A stretch of DNA of 64,000 nucleotides, taken from the NCBI RefSeq assembly GCF_003014735.1, contig NZ_PYAX01000002.1, positions 1 through 64,000 on the forward strand, written 5' to 3'. Position numbers and translations under genes: made by a program. Under the pieces are notes generated by a model. It had not been told where the DNA came from and did no database searches. It saw only the letters and a program-made list of their open reading frames with translations. Below, in pieces: positions 1-8,653 of the stretch (its first letter is position 1; each line of letters starts with the position of its first letter). This stretch comes from Saccharothrix carnea (GTDB lineage Bacteria; Actinomycetota; Actinomycetes; Mycobacteriales; Pseudonocardiaceae).

Positions 1-51
1 GGTCAACTCGGAAGCCAGTGTGCGGACGGAGACGTCCTGGTCACGTGTCAT
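1..51 (-). CDS. N-terminus of an unidentified protein, cut by the left edge
   Basis: Only 17 residues are visible (MTRDQDVSVRTLASELT), read leftward from an ATG at 49-51 and running off the window. An AGGGG ribosome-binding sequence lies about 7 bases upstream of the ATG, which is the main support. The family cannot be named from so short a piece. Confidence 0.35.
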   Translation of the reverse strand, partial: MTRDQDVSVRTLASELT

Positions 52-400
52 CGCTGCACCCCTCGACAGGCCGCGCTCCGCGTGACGGCGGTGAGACCGG
101 GCGGAGCTGGGAACCGGGATGCTGCACTGCTCAACACCCTCCAGGCGGCCAACATAACGCAAGCCCCCGGCCGCGTTCCCCGACCTGCGGCGGATGTAAT
201 CGGAAACGCACCGACCCCGGCGCGGATGTCCCGCGCAGATGGCGGGTGATCTTGAGCTGCCGTAGGTGCCACCCGAGGTGGTGCGGCCTCACTCAGGGCT
301 CCGCGCCCCACGTCCCGGGAACCACCGACCCTCGCCCGAGCCGACGGCGGGGGCACGGGCAACACCCGCGACCCGGCCCGGCCTCCGTCCTGGCGCGCGG
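52..400. other. No gene recognised
   Basis: Apart from the ribosome-binding sequence of the partial gene to its left, nothing recognisable was seen. Reading frames open here on both strands have the arginine/glycine/proline-rich composition expected of chance frames in high-GC DNA. Confidence 0.4.
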
Positions 401-1426
401 TCACCAGTCCGCGACGTTCGCGGCCGGCCACCCGGGGACGGCGCCGACGACGCGCAACCGGTGGATCCGCACCGCGAGGGCGCGGGCGCCCCGATGCGCG
501 GGTTGCCCGCGCGCGGCGTCCTGCAAGGGGCCCAACCGCTCGGTCGTGCGCGCTGACACGAGCGTCTGGCACAGGTCCACCGCATGCTCTCCCAGCCGCG
601 TGCCGGTGTCCACCCGGCCCGCCAGCAGATGGCACACGGCCAGTGAGATGAGGCTGGAGGTCCGGCTGCGCGCCCTGTCCGGGCCGAAACCGTCGACCGC
701 CCTGGTCAGCAGCAGCACCGCCCGGCCGGTCTCCGCCGAGTCGGTGCGCGCCAGTTCCGCGTGGACCGTGCCGCCGATCGCCGCGAGTTCGACGTCGGTG
801 AAGAAGGCCGCCCAAGGCGCGACCGGCTCGCCCCGCGCACGCGCGCAGTGGTCGGCGGCTTCGTCCATCAACGTCACCGCGTGTCCCGCGGAGCCCAGTT
901 TCGCGTGCGCCCACGCCTGGTTCGCGACGACGACCGCGAGGGCGAGCGCGGAACCGCTCGCCCGTGCCGCCCGTTCGGCGGACTGGAACTCCGCCATGGC
1001 CGATCGCGGCGCGTCGTGGTGCAGGTGGACCCGACCCAGCCGGTAGTGGATGTTCGACACCAAGGCCTCGTCGCCGCCCGCCACCGTCAGCGCCGTCCGG
1101 AAGTGGCGAAGGGCCTCAGCGGTCCGGCCGGTGTCGAAGCACGCCCAGCCGGCCAGGTTGTGCAGGTCCGCCACCGCCGTGCGCAGCGAATCGCCGATCC
1201 GCGCGGTGACGGAGAGGTCCAGCAGCGCGAGAGCCGCCGGCAGCCGCCCGACGACCTCGTCCACGCACCGGCCCCCGCCGTGCCGCTGGTCGAGCGCCCG
1301 CAACCGTCCGACGCACGACTCCACCGCCAGGACATCGGCCGCCCCCGCGCGCCCCAGCACCTCGCGTAGCCGGTCGTGCGCCGGACAGCCGGCTACGACG
1401 TGGCCATCGGGTCGGGGTCGAAGCAT
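401..1426 (-). CDS. TPR-type regulator-like protein without an HTH domain
   Basis: About 341 aa from the ATG at 1424-1426. The protein is a run of helical TPR-like repeats (for example LHNLAGWACFDTGRTAEA, and further units around HYRLGRVHLHHDAPRSAMAEF). This resembles the C-terminal half of actinomycete HTH-plus-TPR regulators, including their 'RLRALDQRHGGG' linker. Those proteins normally begin with an HTH domain of about 70 residues. None is seen here or in the in-frame sequence upstream, so the gene may be a 5'-truncated remnant or a sensor-only relative. It lies downstream of the STAS gene on the same strand, with a gap of about 170 bases. The start codon is uncertain. Confidence 0.55.
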   Translation of the reverse strand: MLRPRPDGHVVAGCPAHDRLREVLGRAGAADVLAVESCVGRLRALDQRHGGGRCVDEVVGRLPAALALLDLSVTARIGDSLRTAVADLHNLAGWACFDTGRTAEALRHFRTALTVAGGDEALVSNIHYRLGRVHLHHDAPRSAMAEFQSAERAARASGSALALAVVVANQAWAHAKLGSAGHAVTLMDEAADHCARARGEPVAPWAAFFTDVELAAIGGTVHAELARTDSAETGRAVLLLTRAVDGFGPDRARSRTSSLISLAVCHLLAGRVDTGTRLGEHAVDLCQTLVSARTTERLGPLQDAARGQPAHRGARALAVRIHRLRVVGAVPGWPAANVADW

Positions 1427-1595
1427 CGGGTGCCTCCGAGGACGCCGGATGAACTCGACGGTCCGCCGGGAACAGGGGCGAACACGTGTGGTGCCGCCGG
1501 CGTCCCACACAGCGACGAATCGATCGGGTGTCCCTGGACGAATCGGCAGGAGCTGAACCGCCTTCGGATCGGCAGCGCCCGGAGGCCTGCTCCGC

Positions 1596-2045
1596 TCAGG
1601 ACCGCGAGAGCCGGGGGTCCTGGAGTTCGCCCCGGCCCGGCACGCCGTCGACGTGGGTGTACACGTCGAACACGAGGTGCAGTCCGGTGACCGCCAACGG
1701 CCGCAAGACCGGGCGGGTGCGGGCGACGAGGGAGAACCGCACCCCGGACGCCTCCGCCGCGGACCGCACCTCCACCAGCACGGTGAGCCCTGCCGCGCCG
1801 AGGAAACCGACTCCGCCGAGGTCGGCGACCAGGTCCGGGCCGGCCATGCGGATCTGCTCCACGAGGCGGTCACGCAGGTGGGGCGCCGTCCAGAGATCGA
1901 CTTCTCCGGATACCGCGCACACCACGGTGGACGACGACAACGTCCGCGTCACGACCGTCAGCAGGTGAGCAGGCGGCAATCCGGACCGCGGGATGACGAC
2001 CTCGGGCGACGTTGATCGAGCGGGGTTGCGCACGGGACTGGCCAT
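1596..2045 (-). CDS. STAS-domain anti-anti-sigma factor
   Basis: 149 aa from the ATG at 2043-2045, with a GAGAGGG ribosome-binding sequence upstream. One STAS domain fills residues about 30-135: a beta-strand with 'VCAVSGEVDLWTAPHLRDRL', then 'LVADLGGVGFLGAAGLTVLV'. In the family a phosphorylatable Ser usually sits in a 'DSSGL/LSSAG' loop. Here the loop reads 'GVGFLGAAGL', so the usual serine is replaced by Gly/Ala. Such proteins bind anti-sigma kinases and release a stress sigma factor. Loss of the phosphorylation site would make this copy constitutively active or give it another use. No partner kinase gene is adjacent in the window. Confidence 0.8.
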   Translation of the reverse strand: MASPVRNPARSTSPEVVIPRSGLPPAHLLTVVTRTLSSSTVVCAVSGEVDLWTAPHLRDRLVEQIRMAGPDLVADLGGVGFLGAAGLTVLVEVRSAAEASGVRFSLVARTRPVLRPLAVTGLHLVFDVYTHVDGVPGRGELQDPRLSRS

Positions 2046-2124
2046 GAGGGCCCTCTCACCTGGACGTGGCCGTCCGCGGGGTCCTGGCGGAGGAACTGCT
2101 GTACTGCACCATAGAACCAGGCGT

Positions 2125-2150
2125 GAACCCCGCACAAGGCCGTTTCAAAC
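2125..2150 (-). promoter_or_regulatory. Possible stress-sigma (SigB/SigF-like) promoter of the STAS gene
   Basis: Reading leftward, a GTTT block is followed after 15 bases by GGGGTT. This is close to the GTTT-N14-16-GGGTAT consensus of SigB/SigF-type promoters and lies about 80 bases upstream of the STAS start. Placement ahead of an anti-anti-sigma gene fits the usual autoregulation of such systems. The -10 block deviates from consensus, so this is a candidate only. Confidence 0.3.
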
Positions 2151-2476
2151 CCCCATTGGGGCAAATTCCGAAAAACTCGGTCGATGCCGGCGGGCAGGTC
2201 CGATCGACAATCGTCAAAAGCGGTTGCACGATTTTTCGGCGTAGTGTGGGGCGTACCGGGGCACATCGAGCGCCGGCGTCCGGGCCGGCGCCGCCTTGGG
2301 CGCACCACGACGTCCGGCAGGGCCTGGCCGGCCGGAGGCGGGGACCGCCGGGATGACCTCGAACCAGTCCGACCCGTTCACCAGGCAAGAGTGCCGGTGG
2401 GCGGGGAAACCGCACGCCGGCGCGGAGGGCCGGCTCGACGGCGGCTGGGTGGCCGCGATCCACCGACCCCGTGACC

Positions 2477-2715
2477 GAGTTCCTGCCGATGATCACCGCC
2501 ATGGCCGCGCGGGGAACGGCCGTGCGCGAGTGTCGTTCCACCTCGGCTCGACCTCCGGGCGGCGCTGCGCCGACCACCACGGGCAGCGCGCACCGCCGAA
2601 GACGGCTCCGCGTCGTGACGACACCGTCCCGCCCCGAACCCCTCACCTCGGTCGCCACCAGCACCCGTTGCGCCGAGCGGCGTCACCGCGGCCGGTGGTG
2701 GCGCAGGCGTGTCCG
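2477..2715. repeat. Diverged intergenic repeat, copy A
   Basis: The block 2477-2525 matches 6635-6683 at 42 of 49 positions by eye, including a shared core TGATCACCGCCATGGCCGCG. A second shared block (TGGCGCAGGCGTGTCCG) lies at about 2699-2715 and matches about 6865-6881 with one change. The two blocks are separated by nearly the same distance in both copies. Copy A lies inside the 720-base gene-free stretch 2046-2769, ahead of the dehydrogenase gene at 2770. It could be the trace of a duplicated, now decayed gene or a non-coding element. No product is recognised. Confidence 0.5.
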
Positions 2716-2769
2716 CGACGCGCACGTGCACCCGCGCGTGGCCGCCACTCATCGACGAACAGGACACAC

Positions 2770-3906
2770 GTGGACCAGCTCAGCCTCGGGGTCATCGCAC
2801 GGTCCCGCAAGCAGGACGAACTCCGGCTTCCCGTCCACCCGCTGCACCTGGACCGGATCGACGCGGACCTCCGGGACCTCATCTACCTCGAACACGGCTA
2901 CGGGGAGCGCTTCGGCGTGCCAGACGGGCAACTCGCGGCGTCGATCGCGGGGTTGCGCTCCCGCGAGGAGCTCATCGCCGAGTGCGACGTCATCCTGCTG
3001 CCCAAGCCCCTCGTCGAGGACGTCGCGGAGCTGCGGGAAGGGCAGGTGCTGTGGGGCTGGCCGCACTGCGTCCAGGACGAGGAGCTCACCCAGGTGGCCG
3101 TCGAACGACGGCTGACCCTCATCGCCTTCGAGGCGATGAACCACTGGAACGCAGACGGTTCGTTCGGCCTGCACGTCTTCCACAAGAACAACGAACTCGC
3201 CGGCTACTGCTCGGTGTTGCACGCCTTGCAGCGGATCGGCTCGACCGGTGACTACGGCCGTCGGCTGCGCGCCGCCGTGATCGGTTTCGGCTCGACCGCA
3301 CGGGGCGCCGTGACCGCCCTCAACGCCCACGGGGTGCACGACGTCGACGTCCTCACCAATCGCGCGGTCGCCGAGGTCGGCTCGCCGATCCACTCCACGC
3401 GGATCAGCCACTTCGGCCGCGACGACGTCGACCCGCGCCGCAGTTGGGTCTCCGCGGACTCCGGCCGCGTCCCGCTGGCCGGGTTCCTCGCCGAGCACGA
3501 CGTCATCGTCAACTGCGTGCTCCAAGACCCCGACGCGCCACTGGTGTTCCTCATCGACGACGACCTGCCCACGCTGGCCCCGGGAACCCTGATCGTCGAC
3601 GTCTCCTGCGACGCCGGCATGGGCTTCGAGTGGGCGCGCCCCACCTCGTTCGCGCAACCGGACTTCGGGGTGGGCGACCACGTGCGCTACTACGGCGTGG
3701 ACCACAGCCCGTCCTACCTGTGGAACTCGGCGACCTGGGAGATCAGCGAAGCGCTGCTCCCGCACCTGCGACCGGTCCTCACCGGGGCCTGGGAGTCCAG
3801 CGAGGTCATCCGGCGGGCCGTCGAGATCCGCGGGGGAACCATCCTCAACCCCGGCATCCTCTCGTTCCAGCACCGTTCACCGCAGTACCCGCACGCCCGC
3901 GGCTGA
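2770..3906 (+). CDS. N5-(carboxyethyl)ornithine synthase-like dehydrogenase
   Basis: 378 aa from the GTG at 2770 (AGGA upstream). The protein belongs to the alanine dehydrogenase / transhydrogenase fold. The N-terminal half begins LSLGVIARSRKQDELRLPVH and continues with 'LEHGYGERFGVPD', the signature of N5-(carboxyethyl)ornithine synthases. A Rossmann loop IGFGSTARG is at residues 171-179. Family enzymes reductively join pyruvate to the side-chain amine of ornithine or lysine using NAD(P)H. Substrate here is inferred from family resemblance only. The gene stands alone, with gene-free DNA on its left and an unrelated desaturase on its right. It could instead be a lysine- or ornithine-derived opine dehydrogenase of unknown specificity. 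Confidence 0.75.
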   Translation: MDQLSLGVIARSRKQDELRLPVHPLHLDRIDADLRDLIYLEHGYGERFGVPDGQLAASIAGLRSREELIAECDVILLPKPLVEDVAELREGQVLWGWPHCVQDEELTQVAVERRLTLIAFEAMNHWNADGSFGLHVFHKNNELAGYCSVLHALQRIGSTGDYGRRLRAAVIGFGSTARGAVTALNAHGVHDVDVLTNRAVAEVGSPIHSTRISHFGRDDVDPRRSWVSADSGRVPLAGFLAEHDVIVNCVLQDPDAPLVFLIDDDLPTLAPGTLIVDVSCDAGMGFEWARPTSFAQPDFGVGDHVRYYGVDHSPSYLWNSATWEISEALLPHLRPVLTGAWESSEVIRRAVEIRGGTILNPGILSFQHRSPQYPHARG

Positions 3907-4012
3907 GCCCCGACCGCACAACAGCGCGGCCACGGGGACTCAACGCGGACGCGGCGGCGTTGTACCGGGTGTTCGCCACATCGTGCTCCCACCAGCCGAC
4001 GCGCGCTGACGG

Positions 4013-4029
4013 AGACACCGAACCGGTGT
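4013..4029 (+). terminator. Short hairpin downstream of the dehydrogenase gene
   Basis: GACACCG and CGGTGTC form a 7-bp stem with a 3-base loop, about 105 bases after the stop codon at 3906. There is no T-run, as is common in actinomycetes. The rest of the 308-base gap 3907-4214 shows nothing recognisable. Confidence 0.35.
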
Positions 4030-4214
4030 CCTCCGGTCGCCACCGGCCGAGGGACACCGGCTCCCGGCCCGCCCGTTTTCACCACCGCGCCACGGGTACC
4101 CCTCCGGAGTGACGACCCGACCGGGGCGCTTGCCTCGTGGTCCTCGTCGAATCCCGCACCGATCGCCCCGGACCCCGGCGACGGAGAACCAATTCCGTTC
4201 CCGGAGGTACGAAC

Positions 4215-5171
4215 GTGGTCACGAAAGTCCAACCGGACTCCCCCCGAACCGCTGCCGCCGCCCAGCCCGTGCTGGCCGGCGAGAAGTCGTCGGCCGAGAT
4301 GTTCCTGGTCAAGCTGTTCGCCGTGGTCCCGGCGCTGGCACTCGCCGCGGCGGTTCCGCTGGCCTGGGGCCGGGGCCTCGGCTGGGTCGACGTCGGCCTC
4401 GCCGCCTTCTTCTACACCGCCACCTGCCTCGGGGTGACGGTCGGGTTCCACCGCTACTTCACCCACGGCGCCTTCCGGGCCAACCGCGCGCTGCGGATCG
4501 CGCTCGCGGTGACCGGCAGCATGGCCATGCAGGGACCGGTCATCGGCTGGGTCGCCGATCACCGCCGCCACCACGCCTACGCCGACCGCGAGGGCGACCC
4601 GCACTCCCCGTGGCTGTTCGGCACCTCGGCCCGCGCGCTGGCCAAGGGGTTCTGGCACGCCCACATGGGCTGGCTGTTCCAGCGGGAGCTGACGAACGCC
4701 GCCCGCTTCGCCCCCGACCTGCTCGCCGACGAGGACATCCAGCGCGTCAACCGCTGGTTCCCCGCGCTGACCGCGGTGACACTGCTGGCGCCCGCACTCG
4801 CCGGAGGGCTGATCACGTGGAGCTGGTGGGGCGCGCTCACCGCGTTCTTCTGGGCGGGCTTGGTGCGCGTCGCCGTGCTGCACCACGTCACCTGGTCGGT
4901 GAACTCGATCTGCCACATGATCGGCGACCGGCCCTTCACCTCGCGCGACAAGTCCGCCAACTTCTGGCCGCTGGCGATCCTGTCGATGGGCGAGTCCTGG
5001 CACAACTCCCACCACGCCGACCCGACCTGCGCCCGCCACGGCGTGCGACGCGGTCAGATCGACATCTCCGCGCGGCTGATCCGGGCCTTCGAGAAGTTCG
5101 GCTGGGCCACCGACGTCCGCTGGCCGAGGCCGGAGCGGCTGGCGCGCAACCTCAAGGACTCCACCTCCTGA
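4215..5171 (+). CDS. Membrane fatty-acyl (delta-9 type) desaturase
   Basis: 318 aa from the GTG at 4215, chosen because GGAGG lies 7 bases upstream; a longer frame opens at 4137 without such a site. The three histidine boxes of membrane di-iron desaturases are present: HRYFTH (79-84), HRRHH (116-120) and HNSHH (263-267). Hydrophobic segments flank them (about residues 33-50, 58-76, 93-112 and 183-222). The enzyme should introduce a cis double bond into an acyl-CoA or acyl-lipid at the inner membrane, using O2 and electrons from ferredoxin or a rubredoxin-like donor. It is a single gene, closed by the strong hairpin at 5269-5302. A housekeeping role in membrane fluidity is likely. Confidence 0.92.
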   Translation: MVTKVQPDSPRTAAAAQPVLAGEKSSAEMFLVKLFAVVPALALAAAVPLAWGRGLGWVDVGLAAFFYTATCLGVTVGFHRYFTHGAFRANRALRIALAVTGSMAMQGPVIGWVADHRRHHAYADREGDPHSPWLFGTSARALAKGFWHAHMGWLFQRELTNAARFAPDLLADEDIQRVNRWFPALTAVTLLAPALAGGLITWSWWGALTAFFWAGLVRVAVLHHVTWSVNSICHMIGDRPFTSRDKSANFWPLAILSMGESWHNSHHADPTCARHGVRRGQIDISARLIRAFEKFGWATDVRWPRPERLARNLKDSTS

Positions 5172-5268
5172 TGCCCCAAGTCCCGCGCGCACCCGTTCCG
5201 CGGGTCGACACCGCCGCCCAACCGAGATCCACGCGGTGAGGGTGACCGCATCCGACCTGGACACCGGT

Positions 5269-5302
5269 GGCTCGTCACCCGAGCGGAGTCGGGTGACGAG
5301 CC
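5269..5302. terminator. Bidirectional hairpin terminator
   Basis: CTCGTCACCCGA (5271-5282) pairs perfectly with TCGGGTGACGAG (5289-5300) around a 6-base loop, and two more G-C pairs extend the stem to 14 bp. It sits between two convergent genes, the desaturase ending at 5171 and the RTX-type gene ending at 5330. It can therefore serve both. Confidence 0.8.
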
Positions 5303-5329
5303 GGTGGAGCGACTGGTGGTGCGGGAAGG

Positions 5330-6058
5330 TTACGGCGTGTTCGGCAGGAGGCAGGCGTAGCTCAGGGGGAGCAGGTTCACGAAGGTCCCGCCGGCTCCGG
5401 TGCAGATGGCACGGGCCTCGGAAACGCGCCGGTTGGTCGAACCGGAGGGGTTGAACACGCAGACGTAGCCCACCGGGTTCACGGTGAGGGTGAGCACGCC
5501 ACCGGTCGCGGTGCACAGCGCGGTCGCGTTGCCCGTGCCGGAGCCCGGTCCCGATCCTGGCGGGTTGCTCGTGTTCTCGCAGCTCGCGTGGATGTCGGGG
5601 TCCGGCGCGGGTCCCTGGCAGGTGTCGGTGCCGAGGCCGCCGTCGAGGCTGTCCTGGCTGCCGTCGTTCGACGCGCCGATGAGCGTGTCGTTCCCGGCGC
5701 TGCCGGAGATGGTGTCGATGCCCAGGCCGCCGGTGAGGGTGTCGTCGCCGGTGCCGCCGGTGAGCGTGTCGTTGCCGTCGCCACCGTCGATCGTGTCGTT
5801 GAAGTCCGAACCGGTGATGGTGTCGTTGCCACCGTTGCCGTTGATCGTCTTGGCGGGGTTCGTGCCGCCGCAGTCGATCGTGTCGTTCCCGGGGGTTCCG
5901 GTGACGACGGTGTCGGTCTGGGTCACGCCGGCGCTCACGACGCAGTTGACGGCGGCGTGAGCGGTCAGAGGGCTGGCCGCCCATAAGAACGGGACGGCGA
6001 GGACGCCGGCCAGCGTGGCGACGACTCCTCGACGGACCTGAATCTGCAGGATGTTCAT
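5330..6058 (-). CDS. Secreted RTX-type calcium-binding repeat protein
   Basis: 242 aa with a Sec signal peptide: basic start, hydrophobic core and 'TAHAA' cleavage region near residue 36. Residues about 55-135 are a chain of nonapeptide repeats of the GGxGxDxLx type (for example GGDGNDTLTGGTGDDTLTGG), which fold into a calcium-binding beta-roll. A cysteine-containing C-terminal part of about 90 residues follows and has no recognised domain. GAGGAAA precedes the ATG. A shorter paralogue lies at 9792-10259 with the same N-terminal layout after the signal ('CxxxxGVTQTDTVVTG' versus '[16 protein letters not shown]'). Function is unknown; an extracellular structural or adhesive role is possible. 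Confidence 0.85.
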   Translation of the reverse strand: MNILQIQVRRGVVATLAGVLAVPFLWAASPLTAHAAVNCVVSAGVTQTDTVVTGTPGNDTIDCGGTNPAKTINGNGGNDTITGSDFNDTIDGGDGNDTLTGGTGDDTLTGGLGIDTISGSAGNDTLIGASNDGSQDSLDGGLGTDTCQGPAPDPDIHASCENTSNPPGSGPGSGTGNATALCTATGGVLTLTVNPVGYVCVFNPSGSTNRRVSEARAICTGAGGTFVNLLPLSYACLLPNTP

Positions 6059-7110
6059 GCTCGTTTCCTCAACACATTGTCAGCAATGACTCGCGCAGCG
6101 CGGTGCGCTGGCGAAAATCGATCTGATATGAATCGCACGCCGCCCACGGCCGGCGTGGTTGTCGGCGTCCACTTCCTCCACACGCAAAAAACCTCGGCTC
6201 GTGGTGTCGACCGCTCAAGGCGGCCGGCTCACGTCACCGAGGTCTGGGGTGTGTCACAGGACGCTACTCCTGTTACGGCCAATGATGGCGCTTCGTCGCC
6301 CGAATGGACTAGCGCTTGCGCGTCGACCGGACTACAAATCGAGACCCATTGGGCTCCGATTCACCGGCGCGAGGTCCGGACGGATACCCGTCGGCAGAGT
6401 TGTTCGCCGACTCCGAACGGCGACCCTGGTGACGGGGAACACTGCAATCAGTGTTCGACCACGGACCCGCGCGCGAGGATTGGAATTCCCCCTTCGCGCA
6501 GAATTTCGCGCATGGGTATGACGAACCGCAGATCTACTTGTGTATATCGAGAAGAAGGCGCAGGGTTGCCCCGGAAGCGCAGAACGCCCGATGTCCGGAA
6601 TCGACCGCCGACTCGATCACCCGATCCTGCGACGGAGTTCCCCCCGCTGATCACCGCCATGGCCGCGCTGGGGATGCCCGTGCAACGGTTTCCTACGACC
6701 TCGACGCGTGGGACGTCGTCGGACACCGGCTCGACCGCCTCCGCCAGGGACATCCTGGAGTGGAACGACATCGCGGTCCGGAGTGTCGGCGGGAGCGGAC
6801 GGGCGCGCCACCCCCCGCGGTGGCACCCGATCCACCGATCGGCGCTGCGTCCCACGGACCGCTGTGGCGCAAGCGTGTCCGGGTGAACGTGAGCCGCCGC
6901 CGGCGGACGCACCCCGCACGACGCTGACCGCAGTCGGCCCGCGACGGCGCCGGGTTCGACGCGACCTCGGTGCGCATCCGGGTGAGAGTCGGGCGCTCGA
7001 CTTCGGTCGGCGATGCGGCGGGGTTGTTGCGCGTAGAGTGGGACGGTCGTGTTCCACGGTGTGGGAGATCCGGGTCGTGTCCTGTGACCAAGTGGCTGGG
7101 AGGTCTCCGG
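6059..7110. other. Gene-free stretch of about 1 kb
   Basis: No convincing coding sequence was found on either strand. Its GC content is visibly lower than that of its surroundings in 6120-6560. It contains copy B of the intergenic repeat and the promoters of the flanking divergent genes. Confidence 0.5.
6635..6881. repeat. Diverged intergenic repeat, copy B
   Basis: Partner of the copy at 2477-2715. The first block (6635-6683) matches 42 of 49 bases. The second block around 6865-6881 carries the shared TGGCGCAAGCGTGTCCG. Spacing between the blocks is about 226 bases here and 218 in copy A. No reading frame is conserved well enough to call a gene. Confidence 0.5.
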
Positions 7111-7836
7111 ATGGCCCGGTACACCACCGGTCGCTTGGTCCAGGTCGGTCGCTGGATCGCGGAGAAGGCCGCCGAGCTGGACGTGCCCGTCTCGGCCGCC
7201 ACCCTCTGCCGTGCCGCCGTGGCGCGATTGGGTGTGAGCGGGGCCGTGCTGACCGTCGACACCTCCGGCTGGCCGGAGGTCGGGTGCGCCACGGACGTGT
7301 TGGGTGAACGGCTGGTCGAGTTGCAGGTGACGGTGGGCGAAGGCCCGGCGGTGGACATCTGGCGCGGAGGTGGTCCGGCGCTCATCGACGATCTCGACGC
7401 CCCGTCCAGCCAGGCCCGGTGGCCGCTGTTCGCGCCGCTGGCCGTCGAGGCCGGGGCGGCCGCGTTGTTCGCGCTGCCGCTGTGCGTGGGCGCGATCCGG
7501 GTCGGGGTGTTGTCGCTGTACCGGCTCGACGCGGGCCACCTCGACGCCGCGACGCTCACCGACTCGCTGGCGTTCGCGGAACTGGCCCTGCGGCTGCTGC
7601 TGGACGAGCAGGCGAACCTGAACGCGACCGGCGGCGACGCGGACGACCTCCCGCTGCACAACCCGCAGGTGCACCAGGCCACCGGGATGGTCGCGGCGCA
7701 GCTGGGCTTGGGCATGGCCGACGCGTTCGCCCACCTTCGGGCACGGGCGTTCGCCGAGCAGGTGCCGCTGAGCGGACTGGCGGCCGACGTGGTGGCCCGT
7801 CGACGGCGATTCGACCGAGACGGGGGACGACCGTGA
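7111..7836 (+). CDS. GAF-ANTAR transcription antitermination regulator (first of a pair)
   Basis: 241 aa from the ATG at 7111, preceded by GGGAGG. Residues about 25-165 form a GAF-like sensor domain. The C-terminal 60 residues ('NPQVHQATGMVAAQLGLGMADAF' region, then 'LSGLAADVVARRR') form an ANTAR RNA-binding helical bundle. ANTAR proteins bind paired hexaloop stem-loops in nascent RNA and prevent termination. A second GAF-ANTAR gene follows 51 bases downstream, so the two are probably co-transcribed. The ligand of the GAF domain is not deducible. Confidence 0.85.
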   Translation: MARYTTGRLVQVGRWIAEKAAELDVPVSAATLCRAAVARLGVSGAVLTVDTSGWPEVGCATDVLGERLVELQVTVGEGPAVDIWRGGGPALIDDLDAPSSQARWPLFAPLAVEAGAAALFALPLCVGAIRVGVLSLYRLDAGHLDAATLTDSLAFAELALRLLLDEQANLNATGGDADDLPLHNPQVHQATGMVAAQLGLGMADAFAHLRARAFAEQVPLSGLAADVVARRRRFDRDGGRP

Positions 7837-7887
7837 ACACGGACCGAACACGACCGCACTGTGAGCACACCAGCGGAGGTGGCTGCG

Positions 7888-8634
7888 ATGGACGGTGAAC
7901 GTCTCGTCGAAACGTTCGTCGAGTTGGCCGACACCCTGGTCGACGACTTCGACGTCATCGACTTCCTGCACATGCTCGTGGACCGGTGCGTCGAACTCCT
8001 CGACGTCGACGCGGCGGGACTGCTGCTGGCCGACCAGCGGGGCAGGCTGCAGCTGATCGCGACGTCCAACGAACAGGCCCGGCTGCTGGAGCTCTTCCAG
8101 CTCCAGAACGACGAGGGCCCCTGCCTGGACGCGTTCGCCACCGGCACCAGGGTCAGTCACCCCGACCTCGCTCAGGGGGGCAGGCGGTGGCCGCGGTTCA
8201 CCGCGGCGGCCACCGAGGCCGGTTTCGGCGCCGTGGACGCGGTTCCCATGCGCCTGCGCGACGAGGTGATCGGCGCGCTCAACCTCTTCCGCACCCGATC
8301 CGGCGAGCTGGACGCCGCCGCGCTGCGCACCGCCACGGCACTGGTCGACATCGCCACCATCGGCCTGCTGCAACAACGCTCGATCCACCACCACCAGGTA
8401 CTGACCGAACAACTGCAAACCGCGCTCAACAGCAGGGTCACCGTCGAACAAGCCAAAGGGCTGGTGGCCGAACGCCTCCACGTCGACATGGACACCGCGT
8501 TCACCGCCCTGCGCCGCTATGCCCGCGGGCACAACCTCAAGCTCAGCCTCGTCGCCCACGACGTGATCACGGGTGAGATCAACACCCCGCAACTGCTCAA
8601 CCCGCCCACCGGGACCGGACAGCTCCGACGCTGA
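7888..8634 (+). CDS. GAF-ANTAR transcription antitermination regulator (second of a pair)
   Basis: 248 aa from the ATG at 7888, chosen because GGAGG lies 8 bases upstream; an in-frame GTG at 7861 would add 9 residues. The GAF domain covers residues about 5-160 ('LVETFVELADTLVDDFDVID', 'NDEGPCLDAFATG'). A C-terminal ANTAR domain follows ('RVTVEQAKGLVAERLHVDMD', then 'ALRRYARGHN'). The start LVETFVELADTLVDDFD is typical of this actinobacterial family. The gene follows its paralogue and may heterodimerise with it. It ends convergently with the SARP-type gene at 8652. Confidence 0.88.
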   Translation: MDGERLVETFVELADTLVDDFDVIDFLHMLVDRCVELLDVDAAGLLLADQRGRLQLIATSNEQARLLELFQLQNDEGPCLDAFATGTRVSHPDLAQGGRRWPRFTAAATEAGFGAVDAVPMRLRDEVIGALNLFRTRSGELDAAALRTATALVDIATIGLLQQRSIHHHQVLTEQLQTALNSRVTVEQAKGLVAERLHVDMDTAFTALRRYARGHNLKLSLVAHDVITGEINTPQLLNPPTGTGQLRR

Positions 8635-8635
8635 A

Positions 8636-8653
8636 GACCGGGCTCGGCCGGTC
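8636..8653. terminator. Small hairpin between convergent genes
   Basis: GACCGG and CCGGTC form a 6-bp stem with a 6-base loop in the 17-base gap between the ANTAR gene stop and the stop of the opposing SARP gene. It is short, and its function is inferred from position. Confidence 0.35.

Noticed and set aside
6448..8592. Long leftward frame across the GAF-ANTAR genes
   Set aside because: Antisense to two well-supported genes with good start sites; no motifs.
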